Assembly (NCBI GenBank): GCA_964030475.1
Contig: CAXIPT010000001.1
Coordinates: forward strand, 24,878,278-24,942,277
Length of the DNA: 64,000 bases
Direction: 5' to 3'
Origin: Tethya wilhelma
Lineage: Eukaryota; Porifera; Demospongiae; Tethyida; Tethyidae
The notes beneath the pieces are model-generated. The model was not told the DNA's origin and searched no databases. It saw only the letters and a list, made by a program, of their open reading frames with translations. Position numbers and translations under genes: made by a program. Shown in pieces: positions 51,948 to 63,633 of this stretch (positions are counted from its first letter, which is position 1; every line of letters begins with the position of its first letter).

Positions 51948-52605
51948 CCGATTACACGCTCGCTTAAATTTGAAATTTATTACGTCATACCGCGAAGATT
52001 AAAATTCAAATTTCAAGAGCAACGCATTATTTTTGTATTTTTTTTACAAAGACAGTTTGGACTCTGTTTCTTTTATGATACAGCTAAGCAACTTTTATGC
52101 TAACTATGATGCAAGCCTCGCTGCTCTAGTGTAGCTTTAAGCTGTAAAAAAAGAGCCAAAGTATGGAAGGGTCAAATCGTCAAATGCGCTAAAAAAATTT
52201 TAGCGTCTTAGGCTTTTTTGTAGGTAGGCAGCAATGTTTACAAAAGCGATGCTATGGCTATATAGCCTAACTATCCCTGCACCTACGTAGCAACTTTGAA
52301 GCTTGTCCCTTGAAAGGCTGTAGAGAAAACGTCAATCTAAACATCACAATCGTGATCGTGTCGATCGTGTCCTCTAGTCGTTTAGCTACTGCTACAGCCA
52401 CACCCCTTCAAGAGTTGCAACTCAAACTTTGTATTTTAGTAGAGAGGTACTTTACCTATTTGTGTAGGAAGTTCAGAGTTCAGTGCTTAGACGCTTTGTC
52501 TAAACAATAGCGCTAAAGGTCATAGTACGCAAAAGTGCGTACTTCGCATTTGAAAATTGAATTTTTCAGCACGCACAAGTGCGTACTTCACGGGTAATCG
52601 GTTAA
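51948..52605. mobile_element. Insertion with short inverted ends, related to the foldback arm
   Basis: It interrupts interior copy C: copies A and B read gatatagcctttaaaaacc, while here about 650 bases stand between gatatagcct and taaaaactgatcg. The ends taaccgatta and taatcggtta are inverted repeats. The body is a diverged relative of arm 1 (gcgatgctatggctatatag, tagcctaactatccctgcac). This suggests that the arm module can move independently. Confidence 0.65.
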
Positions 52606-53094
52606 AAACTGATCGCTCAGTACAATTACTATGCAAAAAATGTCAATGAATATGTTGCTATGGTGTACTACAATCACTCCATATACTCTCTGTGTCATAA
52701 TAATTATTCATGTTGCACATTGTAGTGAAACGAGTTTGTAGTAGAATATTTGCATACTGATGAAGCGCCCCTTAAAAATTTTTTCCAAGTGCTGCAAAGA
52801 AAGAAGAAAGCCAAAAGCTAACTCAAGAAGAAGACACAAGCAAGTAATTACCTATAAAAAAGCCTCGCTAAAAATTTCTTCCAAATACTGCAAAAGAAGA
52901 AGAAAGCCAAGAGATAACTCAAGAAGAAGACAAATAGCAAGTAAGTACTTATAAACTTGAGTGTAAGGTTAGCAGGTGGGTATTAAATAGAATGATCACA
53001 CATAGAAATGCATGAAAAGTTCAAAACAATCATGTATTTGGTTTCATTTACCCATCATAGGAAATACTAGTAAACGAGTATGTGTGACTATAGG
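52606..53094. repeat. Foldback interior copy C, right part
   Basis: Colinear with 26.33-26.83 kb and 48.0-48.48 kb (aatatgttgctatggtgtac, ggtttcatttacccatcata). It ends where the hAT terminus begins. Confidence 0.8.
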
Positions 53095-53913
53095 CAGTGG
53101 CGTAGCCAGCCATATAACATTCGTAGGGCACGCCGCAACCGCCAAAGGCGGCGTGCTGGCCGGCTGCGCATGCGCGGCCGGCCTACCTAGGGGGGTCTGG
53201 GGGCGCATTGAATTTTACACACTCTGAGATGCGTTCTGGTGCATTCTCAGCCTGAATATTGGTGCAATCAGAGACAAGTTTCTTTTGATAAAAACAATTA
53301 TTATACACACAAAATATTAATAATAATAGTATTGCATGCATGCACAAAAAACAATACATTTTTACATAACAGTTATTCTTCTGTGTCGGTCTGAAGTTGC
53401 AAACTTATCAATTATTTCATCAATTTCAAGTTCTTGTGATAAATTGTGCTCAATGGACAGGGTTGCTAAATCTACAAGTCTTTGTTCAGTCATTGTTGAT
53501 CTTAAGTATGTCTTAATTCTTTTTAGTGCCGAAAAGCAACGCTCACATTGAGCTGATGTAACACAAATTGTAAGTGCTATTTGTAGTAGCTTCATTAAAG
53601 TAGGAAATGCTTGGCGAAGAGAGTAGATGGATTTAATAACATCACTGATTGTTTCCAACTGTTTAATATCAGAGACTAGTGTTCGTTTTGCCAATACCGC
53701 TTCCATAGACAATGATGGATAATCTAGGCCATAATTTTCAGTAAGTGGTTTGAGTACAACAGGATCCAAAAATGAATTTGAACTAGGATTACATGCTTGA
53801 ATAGCTTTCATAATCATAAAATTTTGAGAGTTGAACCGTTGCTTGAGTTCTGCAAGGAAGCAGTCCAAAACAGGATAATACACATCCACTTTATAGTCAT
53901 CACTAGTTGACAT
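53095..53913 (-). mobile_element. hAT transposon fragment, one end preserved
   Basis: The end cagtggcgtagccagc at 53095 is a standard hAT terminus. A GC-rich subterminal palindrome (ggccggctgcgcatgcgcgg, about 53159-53184) lies inside it. The other end is cut at the N at 53914. Confidence 0.88.
53362..53913 (-). CDS. hAT transposase, C-terminal part
   Basis: 183 open residues, cut at the N-terminus by the N at 53914; the apparent start Met is just the first one after the break. The family signature is the C-terminal dimerisation domain: ALTICVTSAQCERCFSALKR followed by LRSTMTEQRLVDLATLSIEH. The upstream part (VDVYYPVLDCFLAELKQRF) is the helical linker common to ZMYM-like hAT proteins. The catalytic RNase H-like domain is missing. 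The reading frame is intact to its stop at 53362, about 270 bases inside the preserved terminus. Confidence 0.88.
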   Translation of the reverse strand: MSTSDDYKVDVYYPVLDCFLAELKQRFNSQNFMIMKAIQACNPSSNSFLDPVVLKPLTENYGLDYPSLSMEAVLAKRTLVSDIKQLETISDVIKSIYSLRQAFPTLMKLLQIALTICVTSAQCERCFSALKRIKTYLRSTMTEQRLVDLATLSIEHNLSQELEIDEIIDKFATSDRHRRITVM

Positions 53914-53914
53914 N

Positions 53915-53960
<46 letters not shown>
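53915..53960 (+). repeat. (GA)n microsatellite
   Basis: A GA run directly after the N at 53914. Confidence 0.9.
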
Positions 53961-53962
<2 letters not shown>

Positions 53963-55427
53963 TGACCAACTACAGATAATACACAGGAACAAAACTACAA
54001 CTGACGTCTAGACAAAAGTAAATTTGGACAGGATTGGGTATGAATGCTGACAATAGACAGGAACAAACCATAATACACTAACAATCTGTATTCACAAGTC
54101 AAGATTTGGAGGAAAACCTCAAACAGGATAAAAAAGTACTAATCAATAAACACTCTAGTGAGAGGCATTTGAAAGAATGCTTGTTTCTCAGTACTACTCC
54201 AAATCTTTTTGTCAGAGCCCCTCACAATGTAAACACCTGTCTGTGAGAGTACCATATCAATGGAGAGTATACACAACCCAGACAAAGTCCATTGTCCTGC
54301 TAACCTCTCTCTCCTCAACAACTAACCATACTTCTACACCTAATCATTATGGGGCTACACAGAGGATGCAGAGCGAGACACTTCTAAAATTCCACCCCAT
54401 TGAGGGATGAGTCTAAGAGACTATTTGCTATTGAGCCATTAGTCTATGTAAGAGAAGACCGCATGTGCTGTGGTGGACCTATCTCATTGACAGCACAAGG
54501 TGCAGAGGTACAGTGGCACATTGCATTATAGGGCAGAGCTCATCCTTTGAGCTTCCAACTGGTCAACCACAGACAGATGTGCAGTTCAGCCAGCTGAAGA
54601 GCTTCTGAGAGGTCATAATTGAGTGCAAACATGCATAGTTCATTCAATTTAGGAGCTTCAGCTAAGAGATCACCAATGAACGCATACAGTGTACATACAT
54701 ACATACATACATACATACATACATGCATATATACATGCATGCTTTAAGAGTTAGGTCGATGTGGTGGTATACATGTGGAGAACTTGTATCCTGTGTTCTC
54801 TACAATGGCTACAAAGTATAGACCACAACTAACACAATAGGAAACCAGTTACCATGGTACCTGTTGATCGATAACACATATTGTCCGTAACCAAGGAAGT
54901 ACGTAGTAGCTTGGAAGATTTCACTCTATTATCATCACAATGGGGCGAGTAAGATAAGACCTTTCAAAATGTTTAGCTCATTTCTAAGTTCCATCCTACA
55001 TAGAGCTAGTATGTGCACATGATGTAAGAGTTTCCATGGGACAAAAGACCTTCTCAACCTACCAGTCTCAAGGCTAGGCACCTGAGTGGCTGTCCTATTG
55101 ACAATTTATTAGATACTTGCCTGAGCAGCAGGCATTGGGAGGGTCCCTTTAGGCTTGGGGTTGTTTGTAAAGATATACCATATAACATAAAATATTGATA
55201 GAGTGGTGAATCTATTTTGGCAGTAGCACACACGGCAATACACGTATTCCGTATGTGCTGTGTAAAAATGACTGTTTGGCGGATTTAATATTGGCACTCC
55301 TTATCAAACAACCAATATTAAAATCAGCAAATTTTTGTGCTATACAGTAAGACCATTAATTTTGTGGATTTTCATGCCCTGAACTGTACAATCAAGCACG
55401 TACTAAGTAACAAAATTTTTTGTACAG
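53961..55427. other. Mostly gene-free; one doubtful exon
   Basis: Contains an (ACAT)n run at about 54692-54724. A minus-strand frame, 54661-54540, follows the acceptor gatctcttag and reads AEAPKLNELCMFALNY through LTSWKLKG to a stop. It could be a terminal exon but has no recognised family (low confidence). Nothing else supported. Confidence 0.3.
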
Positions 55428-55527
55428 AAAAAAACTTCTTTGCTCAATATAGTATTGAAACTGAAAATGACTCACTTGATTCGACCTCGATGCATCTGAT
55501 GGTGGACGTGGTGGTAGCTCCATTTGG
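55428..55527 (-). repeat. Inverted repeat arm (partner 56388-56487)
   Basis: Exactly complementary to 56388-56487 over 100 bases by eye. On the minus strand it encodes the MELPPRPPSDASRSNQ exon end and its gtgagt donor. Confidence 0.85.
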
Positions 55528-55533
55528 TTGACT

Positions 55534-55536
<3 letters not shown>

Positions 55537-55579
<43 letters not shown>

Positions 55580-55692
55580 TGGGTGGGTGTGGGTGTGGGT
55601 GTGTGGGTGTGTGTGCGTGCGTGCGTGCGTGTGTGCGTGCGTGCGTGCGTGCGTGCGTGTGTGCGTGCGTGCGTGCATGCGTGGGTGGGTGT
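55537..55692 (+). repeat. TG/TGGG/TGCG-rich microsatellite
   Basis: A compound run: (TG)n, then gtgtgggtgggtg-type, then (tgcg)n. It directly follows the inverted repeat arm. Confidence 0.9.
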
Positions 55693-55737
55693 GTTCATGT
55701 AGACATTTGTGTAGCTATTTATCAAATTTGTGTCACA

Positions 55738-55987
55738 TTAAAGGAACTGTGTCACTATATAAGCACTGTTTTGTTACCAAAAATAAAATGCGTGACGTTT
55801 TGTGACAATTTTTGTTGACAAATGCGCAATATACGTACATACACGGGGCTAATACCCGGGCGTGGTACCCAGATCGCGCAAGAAACAAAACAAAAAACGT
55901 CACCAACGGTCATAGAACATCATAAAATGTCACACATTTTATTTTTAGTAACAAAACACCGCTTATATAGTGACACAGTTCCTTTAA
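55738..55987. mobile_element. Foldback MITE
   Basis: ttaaaggaactgtgtcacta at the left pairs with tagtgacacagttcctttaa at the right; arms about 65 bases, loop about 115. No coding frame. Confidence 0.8.
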
Positions 55988-56201
55988 GTAGAAATAGACT
56001 TTTTACTATCTCTCTTCATACCTTCACACCTCACCCTCATCCACCCTCTATCCTCATACCCTCAACACTCTCAACCCTCACACCCTCACATCTTCCTCAC
56101 ATCTCACACCCTCACAACATAGGGATAACGACGACCAACAAGACCTGTATGAAGCACCGATGAACCTATTCGTCAGTACTGGTCCCCCTCCTCCTCCGCA
56201 G

Positions 56202-56439
56202 GGAACGTATAGCCCCTCCCAAACTCCGCCCACCCATCCCTACCCCTGGCAATACCCGTCCAACTTCCCATGAACCCCTACCCCCTCTCCCCACGACTCT
56301 CAGACCCCCGCCGGACAAGAGTAAGGAACGTACCCCCTCTCCTCCGAGGGTAGGGGATCGCCCCCCGAGGAAGAAACAGCCATACACCCAAATGGAGCTA
56401 CCACCACGTCCACCATCAGATGCATCGAGGTCGAATCAA
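56202..56439 (+). CDS. Proline-rich exon
   Basis: A 79-codon open exon between a strong acceptor (cccctcctcctccgcag) and a gtgagt donor. The peptide is rich in Pro, Arg and Ser/Thr (PPKLRPPIPTPG, PPDKSKERTPSPPRVGDRPP, YTQMELPPRPPSDAS), like the SH3-binding linker of an adaptor protein. It is the only plus-strand exon in this region, and its last 50 bases also occur on the minus strand at 55527-55478. If the 55.5-56.5 kb block is flipped, it would join the minus-strand signalling genes to its right. Gene membership is unknown. Confidence 0.5.
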
Positions 56440-56487
56440 GTGAGTCATTTTCAGTTTCAATACTATATTGAGCAAAGAAGTTTTTTT
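56388..56487 (+). repeat. Inverted repeat arm (partner 55428-55527)
   Basis: Perfect complement of 55428-55527; ends three bases from the N at 56490. Confidence 0.85.
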
Positions 56488-56490
56488 CCN

Positions 56491-56687
56491 GACTGTCTTC
56501 ATCTCCCAGGATGAAGGAAGATGGCAGACTATCGGAGGCAATCTCAGCCACGATGTAAGGTGTGTTCTCAGGGAGAGGAGAAGAGTAGGAGGTGAAGGTG
56601 CTGTTGTCAGAAAAGGCTTCAGTTGGGTTTTGATTGAGGTTGAAAGGCTGGACAACTTTCATTGCTATCACCCAGTAGTGGCTGTGA
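56491..56687 (-). CDS. Exon with receptor-phosphatase-type extracellular motif
   Basis: The exon opens after the acceptor ctctttacag and runs 65 codons to the N at 56490. The peptide (HSHYWVIAMKVVQPFNLN, later PLPENTPYIVAEIASDSLP and SFILGDEDS) resembles the juxtamembrane extracellular part of receptor tyrosine phosphatases and similar fibronectin-III receptors, where Tyr-Ile-x-Ala-Glu, a proline and F-x-(I/L)-G-D recur in that order. I base this on motif order only. The following exon is lost at the N; the sequence after it belongs to the inverted repeat. Confidence 0.45.
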
Positions 56688-56693
56688 CTGTAA

Positions 56694-56722
<29 letters not shown>
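56694..56722 (+). repeat. (GA)n microsatellite
   Basis: Transcript-sense (TC)n that serves as the polypyrimidine tract of the exon starting at 56687. Confidence 0.85.
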
Positions 56723-56729
<7 letters not shown>

Positions 56730-56739
56730 CACCTCACAT

Positions 56740-57657
56740 GAAGGTTTTGTAAAACCTAAATTTTTGAAAGTAAATTTTACACATTCTAGACTGGATCCAT
56801 CAGCTCAGAGAGTCAATCTACATACCATTCAAGGACAGAATACGGTTCAATGCAAAGACTGCCATTTCATTGCACAAAAGGACTACACTGCTTAATGCAG
56901 CGTGAACAAACCATCCACCCTACAATACGCACACAAGTACTGTGGGACACATAGCAGCATTGCTATACGATACATACACAGCAGGGTATGTAACATAGTC
57001 ATGATAGTATACAGTATGGATCAGATGAGCAAGTGTGTGTGTGCGTGCGTGTGTCTGTATATGTGATATTATGTAAGGAATTTGTAAACACTTCACAAAT
57101 ATGTCCATTGTGATCCACTATATAGGCAATACACTATCATACAGTAGCTAGTACATATATACACACATTGTCGTGTTCAAAATATAGGCTTATATCACTG
57201 GCAGCTATAGATAAATATACATACATTATAGCTAAACCTAAAAACTTCTCAGAATATACCAAATGGAGGGAGGGAAAGCAATATCATTATTACCAGTTTT
57301 CAGGGGGAAAAAAGACTATGATTCTTAATGTAAAGTGGGCTCAGCCTTTTTAGAGAAAATTTTTATACATTAGAATAATACTATTTGACCAGATATTGGA
57401 AGAGTTGTTGATGCTGGTAGTACAATTGACGACCTAGCTGAGTCTGTATCACATGTGTGTAGCTATCAGTGACTAAAGTCAACAGCACAACTATCAAATC
57501 AAAGATAAATCTATATACACAAAGAAATAACTGTTCACAACCATCACTAGCACTGTATCATTTACACATTCAGTTTCCTCCATTTCTCGCGCTTTGTAAG
57601 CTTTCAGAAGGAAATGCTGAACAGAGGCACAGCACAGGGTGGGAGCATACCTGAATG
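56740..57657. other. Gene-poor stretch
   Basis: No convincing exon. A candidate minus-strand exon at about 57713-57658 (a short acceptor, then SIWFPDIESIHKGCTTIQ and a gtatgc donor) fits the phase of the SH3-C1 exon but not the C1 fold, so I do not assign it. Confidence 0.35.
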
Positions 57658-57917
57658 GTAGTACATCCCTTATGGATGCTTTCAATATCAGGAAACCATA
57701 TGCTATCTGGAGCAATGGTATTAAATGTCCACAAAGAGTCATTATTTTTGGAGCATAAACACACATTAAAAGAACATAAACATGTAGAAGTGACTGGTGG
57801 GTCAAAAGCTCTTTGGCTGTCTCAATTTTTTTTGAGAAAAACATATTTGAGGTTGGGATTAGTGAAGCAAGCATGAAAGATATAGGAACACACACACATA
57901 CTGTGACTCTCTGTGAC

Positions 57918-57923
57918 TCTCTC

Positions 57924-57972
<49 letters not shown>
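57918..57972 (+). repeat. (TC)n microsatellite
   Basis: A TC run followed by (CACT)n and (CA)n, within the first intron of the SH3-C1 gene. Confidence 0.9.
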
Positions 57973-57975
<3 letters not shown>

Positions 57976-58021
57976 ACTCACTCACTCACACACACACACA
58001 TAACATCAAGCCTTAACTCAC

Positions 58022-58721
58022 ATGCACTGCATGCCACCGGCACACCAAACACCACACTACTCCACTGATGATAATCACCCTCTGGCACTGAAGGAGTGGA
58101 ACCAACAGCCACTGGTTGTTCTTCGTCAGTTTTCACAGAAACATTCGATCGCTTACGAGGTCTTGGAGCAGGCCGTGGAGGGTTCGATTCAGAGATGCTC
58201 GAACTAGAGTCCCTCTTGTGCGAGCCTACTCTCGGAGGTGGAGGAGGCGGGGCTTCGTCGTCTTCGTTGCTATTAGCAACAGCAGTAATCGAACCCTGCA
58301 TTGAACTTTGACTCGCACTGTGACCCATCATCTGGTGGTGGGCGTGGCCTTGTGATGAGGTAGTGCTCGACATTGAGCTGTGATTCGAGAGTCCCGCATT
58401 CGGGAATACTTGTATTCCGCCGTGACGAGAAAGCGTGGGCTGTTTTTCTGGTAAAGGAGGTAGGACAGGCTTTTTCGGTAGTTCGGGCAGTGGTGGCTCA
58501 GGTTGTACTGTAAACTCCTCAACAAATTCCACGTACTGCCCGCCGGGGAATTCTCCTTTGCTTTTAGTGACTTCGTTGAAACCGTGCATCCATTTCTCTG
58601 GGTTAGGCCACTGACCGGCTTCTTGAGTGACTAGGAGGGTCTCTCCAGGTTTCATGGAGAGCTCTGTTGGTTCTCTGGCATCAAATGGAAAGGCAGCACG
58701 GTATCTTCTGTACGAAGTCAT
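58022..58721 (-). CDS. p85-type SH3 protein with C1 domain, first coding exon
   Basis: Starts at the ATG at 58721 and runs 233 codons to a gtgagt donor. Residues 1-70 form an SH3 domain in which EKWMHGFNEVTKSKGEFPG and YVEFV match the distinctive p85 (phosphoinositide 3-kinase regulatory subunit) SH3 pattern, with its long insert before Trp. Then come proline motifs (PLPELPKKPVLPPLPEKQP), a Ser/His-rich stretch, PPPPPPRVGSHKRD and PPRPAPRPRKRS. At the end, HQWSSVVFGVPVACSA plus the split next codon gives H-x12-C-x2-C, the first half of a C1 zinc domain. Known p85 proteins have a RhoGAP-like domain after SH3 but no C1. Later exons could not be identified. It is probably a membrane-recruited adaptor or RhoGAP-type regulator. 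Confidence 0.7.
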
Positions 58722-58756
58722 GTCTTTGCTTGTTTCCCTCTTTTAGCTGTTCCTTT

Positions 58757-58759
<3 letters not shown>

Positions 58760-58804
<45 letters not shown>
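58760..58804 (+). repeat. (TC)n microsatellite upstream of the SH3-C1 start
   Basis: Lies about 40 bases upstream of the ATG; (GA)n in transcript sense, in the likely 5' UTR or promoter. Confidence 0.9.
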
Positions 58805-58808
<4 letters not shown>

Positions 58809-59656
58809 AACAACAAAGCTTTGTGTTTGTCTAACAATCAATTTACAACCTTGAGGCACTAATTCGCTAAGTGCTGCTAAGTGCACTAGCTGGTACAAGC
58901 CGTTGACCACTTTTACTTGCTGAGTTCAAGTAGAATGCGTAGGCTGAAAACCGGTTTCAGTCCTTTGTGAAATTGTCTTCCAAACACTTGTCAACTTCTT
59001 TGCTTTCGGCTTGGTCTCCGAGCGACCTAAGCGAGCGGGCCTCTTCTTGTGTTATTAACACTCCGACGATGTATGCTGTTTGTCAAACATTTGTACACGG
59101 TAGAGAAAACTCACAGTAGCTCTAGTTCTCCAGATTTGTGTCCACCCCTCTCTTCTCTGGAATGGACCGGGAACGGTTGGAAAAACACCGTATATCATAC
59201 TTTACTTAGTCCGTAAAATAATTAGGAAAACTTGCTGTCACGTGCTGGCCGCATGCGCACGCATGCGTTAAATTATTTTCGCGAGTCTGGAGACAAATCA
59301 AAGTCATGCGCATGTATTTTTTGAGTAAAATAAATGATACCCTGCATATTATAATAGGAGAAATAAAACACAACATTATAATAGAGCTTGGAAGCAATAT
59401 GAAATCGAAGAAAGAGGTTAAAAACATTTTTGAATTATATACTCTACGAAAAATGATGTAACACTGTGTAACACATTTTGAACACATAATTGACATCCCA
59501 CGATCACTAGGTAAACATCAGAACTGATAAATATTGACACAACATGCACGTAGGGGGCTTTGTAGACCAAGAGAATGGCACAGCAGTTACAACTTGTGAT
59601 GAATAATCATGAGAGGAAACTGTACACTGGAACGAACGAATCAAGAAGGACAAAGG
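58805..59656. other. Intergenic region between the two signalling genes
   Basis: Probable promoter of the SH3-C1 gene and 3' flank of the SH2 gene. A palindromic gcatgcgcacgcatgc-type block lies at about 59250. No coding sequence seen. Confidence 0.4.
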
Positions 59657-62600
59657 TCACCGAACAGGCTCTTGTGGAAGCTGTGTGTAGACCGTCTGAT
59701 AGAAATGAAACAAAAACAAATAGTTATTCAATTTATAGGTGCATGTGATACAGTTGTATATAAACTACAATGTCATACTATAGTAGGCTTTCTGAACAAA
59801 GCGAGGAAACAGAAGCGCAGGAAACATATAGGTTAACAGCTAAGTAAACTAGGCTGCTAGCTTTGTACTGAGATATAAATAATATTATAAATTGCAGCCT
59901 TGTTAACCAGGCTCTCCCCACTTGGTTTATTGCTAAAAATCAAAACAGGATCAAAAGAGAAAGCCTACATGGTTAATGAGACTAAAATAATATTCATTGC
60001 AGCGTGCGAAATTTATGCTACATTTCATTGCGACATGCATGCATACAGTCATGTATGTAGTAATGATGTAATGTATATTATGACATGCACTGTAAACAGT
60101 ATGAAAGTCAACTATAAACTTACCCGTTGAGTGATATTCTTGTTCACAAATCCAACTGCAAAGAGACAAACAAAAAAACAAATATTAAATATTTCTGCAC
60201 AGTACTTGCACGTTCATGCATAGTCTGCATGACTGCCAGTCATTGATGTACACCAATACATTAGTTGACTGTGTAAATAGATTGCTATTGTCAAAGTTTG
60301 ATTTAGAGGGGGTTACAAACGTACAGTCTATGCATACAGTCAATATTTTCATCGGCACGGCTCAAGATTTAAACTCATCTATAAACTGTACATAGTTCAA
60401 ATAAACCACCTCATGCCATAGCCCAGGGAACTTCCATCAATTGCATGCACGTATCAAAATGAAATGCTTTGATCTAACACAATTGTAACTCACTTGATCC
60501 ATCTTCCTTTTCTGCTAGATATTTCTCGTAAGGAAGCTTCGGGTGGGAGAGAAGTAGGATGAAGACGACTTCACCTGTCGTCACGTTCAAGTGCGATTTG
60601 GTTTTAGGATGATCTAAGAGAACTTCGGCAGCAAAGAGTGGTTTGACATCGCCAGGTAAGTTGAATTGCTGCATAATTTATGTGTAAGAGCATGAGGTAA
60701 GAATGATATCTGCTTAGTGCATGGAACCTACACTTAGATACTAGTAGATATATATATATGTCACTACCACATGAAAACAAAGCAGCTAGGAAAATTCGGG
60801 AATTTTTTCCTCTTGCAATTTTTTTAAAAGGTAATTTGAGGAAGAAAGATTTATGCTACATATGTTAGTGATATGATGATATAATTATGGTATTTTACCT
60901 TGTGTGATTTGATTCCCTTGGCTCTATTCTTCAATCTCAACTCCTCTCTCTTCTTTCTCTCCTTCTCCTTCTCCTTGTCCATCTTCCTGTGGTCACCATT
61001 GCACCTCTCACTCAGCACCGAGGGACTGTCAGAGAGGAATAAAATGAATAAAATCAAAATCAAGTGATTCTGAATTTTTCAAACCAATTCCCATGCATGT
61101 ATGTAGCTAGCTGTTTGACAATGATCAAAGCTTGTTTCTAGCTAAAGTAAAAGAAGAAAATTTATATAAAAAAACAAAAAAACAAACAAATTTTTGTTAA
61201 TTTAGTGAATGGAATACAGTAACACTAATTTATTTATACATAAAATTATGCTCTATGGATTCAGTAAAGGATGTGTTAAGTTGGTAAAGAGCACCAAAAT
61301 AACTTGTACTCAGATGGTACTCAAAAAATGACCGATTTCACTCACTGTCTGGAAAGAACAGACGGTGTCATTGCACTTGTAGGGGTTCCTATACTTGTGG
61401 GTGTGGCAGGTGAAGGTGGGATGCTATTGGAGGACCATATAGACGATGTTCCATTAGAGGAGGACCATATGCTCCCTGGGTATTGTTGAAGGCGATGATT
61501 GTGTTGGGAGGGGTGTGTCGTGGTGGGTGGAGCTTCTCTTGATCGAATGTCTAGAGGAGGTGGGAGGGGCCTGGAAGACTGAGGTTGTAGAGTCTGTAAG
61601 TGTGTGTGTGTGTGAGTTTGTGAGTTTGTGTGTGTGTGTGTGTGAGTGTGTGTGAGTGTGTGTGTGTGTGTGTGATGACACACCATTGTGTCTGTCTAGA
61701 CACTATAACAGTAAACACCACACAGGTGTGTTGATTGAGTGATCCAAATGTTCAATGGAAGATTAAGACTAAATTAGGCAGGGGTTACCCGGTGGCATTA
61801 TTCCAGCCTTTCAGCCATTTCACATCAACCAAGCCATCGATCTGTACGTGTGTGTCCAACTATTCATCAGTTAACTAAAGGCAACAATCATTGACTTAAT
61901 ACCACAAAAACTTTGCCTCTAATTTGTCGTTGTCAAAGATCAGTACTTTGTGTAAATTGACGTTAATTTGTTCCCAGCAAACAGTCCAGCTGTCAATAAT
62001 TATTAACATTACACATTAATAAAACAGCACCATGGGAATGCTCCCATCGTTAGCAGGCAATAAAGCGAGATTAGCCGTCTCTTTAGCTACAGCCATCTGC
62101 TTGCAAACAGATCCAAACTCAATCAAAGATCTCGAAACTTCTAACAGGAGCACAGCAGACTCTCAGGCTCTATTACCCATACAGGTGTAACCATACTATT
62201 GGCCAGCCAAACATGAAGTCAATTGGTACAATTATGTATCACAGAAGGATGGTGTTTTTATTGCCAATGTCCTAAGCCTATACATAAACTTTTTCCTAGT
62301 ATCTATTTATAAATTCGATTATGTCATACATATTCATATAAGTTATCTATTATGTCATACAGGTACTATTTGAGAGCATAATAAAAACTTTTGACACTTT
62401 CAATAATAATTATTGGGTAAAAGGAAAAAAAATAAATAACTTTATAGAGAAATACTGCAAGAGTCTTTGTAACAACGACCTAATAAGAGTAAAGAGGGAA
62501 AACCCCCACTCTGGAGAATTTAAAATTCAAAGTTCAAGAAACCCTTCCCTGTGTGTGTATATTATGTCACACAGCATTCATAGCCGACCATAGCAGTCAC

Positions 62601-63561
62601 TAGCTAACACTAGCCAGCTCAAATGAAGCCTGGCTCACAATCAAAGCTGACCCATATCAACCCAAACCCATTCTGCCAGTGATATGGTTGCTTCTTATTA
62701 CACCGAGAAACTCGATACACTTGTATCTTATTACGCTCTCTACTGTTACAATGCCTCGTAATAATAATATGTTACGAAAGATAAATATCAGCCTAAGTGT
62801 ATATAGACACACACATTCCAATACAACAATAACAATGTATTATATGGCAATGTATACATGTATACAAATATGTGCTAGCTGATACTGTATACTATGACCT
62901 GTGCGTGTGTGTAATGCTATAGGTACCATAGCATTTCCTGGGTTGCCACGATATTCAAAACAACTGTTTCACGAAATACTGCTCAGTTTGCATGTGGGCT
63001 TATGGCTATACATTTGTGCATGCCTATTCATTGTGCTATTGATCGTATTAGCACCCAGGTGCTTCAAAACTGCCAAAGTCACACACACAATCATTTGTTG
63101 TGATAATTTTCTATACACTACTTGCCAGTGGTGTGAATAGGCCTTGTGAATTGGAGACTGTAACAGTTATTGGAGGCACAATGAATAATGCAATACACAC
63201 TTCCATTGATGCAATAGCATTAGCCTTTGAATTGATACACCACCTACAGAGTGTATAATATACCTACATGTACTAAATTATAAGCACAGACATGCAATGT
63301 TGTAGAATTTGTAAATTTGTTGCAGATCGAGTGAAGTTTGAACTTTGAATGTGTGGTAATACAAATTATTGTAATACAACCACTGGTTTGTTGCTGTTTG
63401 TGTGATCTCTGTACTTCCCCATTCTCTGGACACTTAGTTACAATAGCTACCAATTTAAGCAAGAGAGTAATTAATGTAAAAAAAATAGTACAATAATGTG
63501 ATTTCCCTTACAGACAAATCACTTTAAGTGCTATAGACAAACATGTAGTATTCTTTCGATC

Positions 63562-63633
<72 letters not shown>

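Noticed and set aside
55444..55818. Open frames of His/Thr or Cys/Val repeats
   Set aside because: They are translations of (CA)n/(TG)n runs in every frame and carry no other signal. The same applies to the frames at 4799-5056, 38885-39000, 43859-44127 and 61342-61681 outside the parts assigned to exons.
56662..56895. Plus-strand VQCKDCHF that looks like the second half of a C1 domain
   Set aside because: The spacing fits C-x2-C-x4-x-x2-x, but the histidine and last cysteine are replaced by Gln and Tyr, and the strand is opposite to the SH3-C1 gene.
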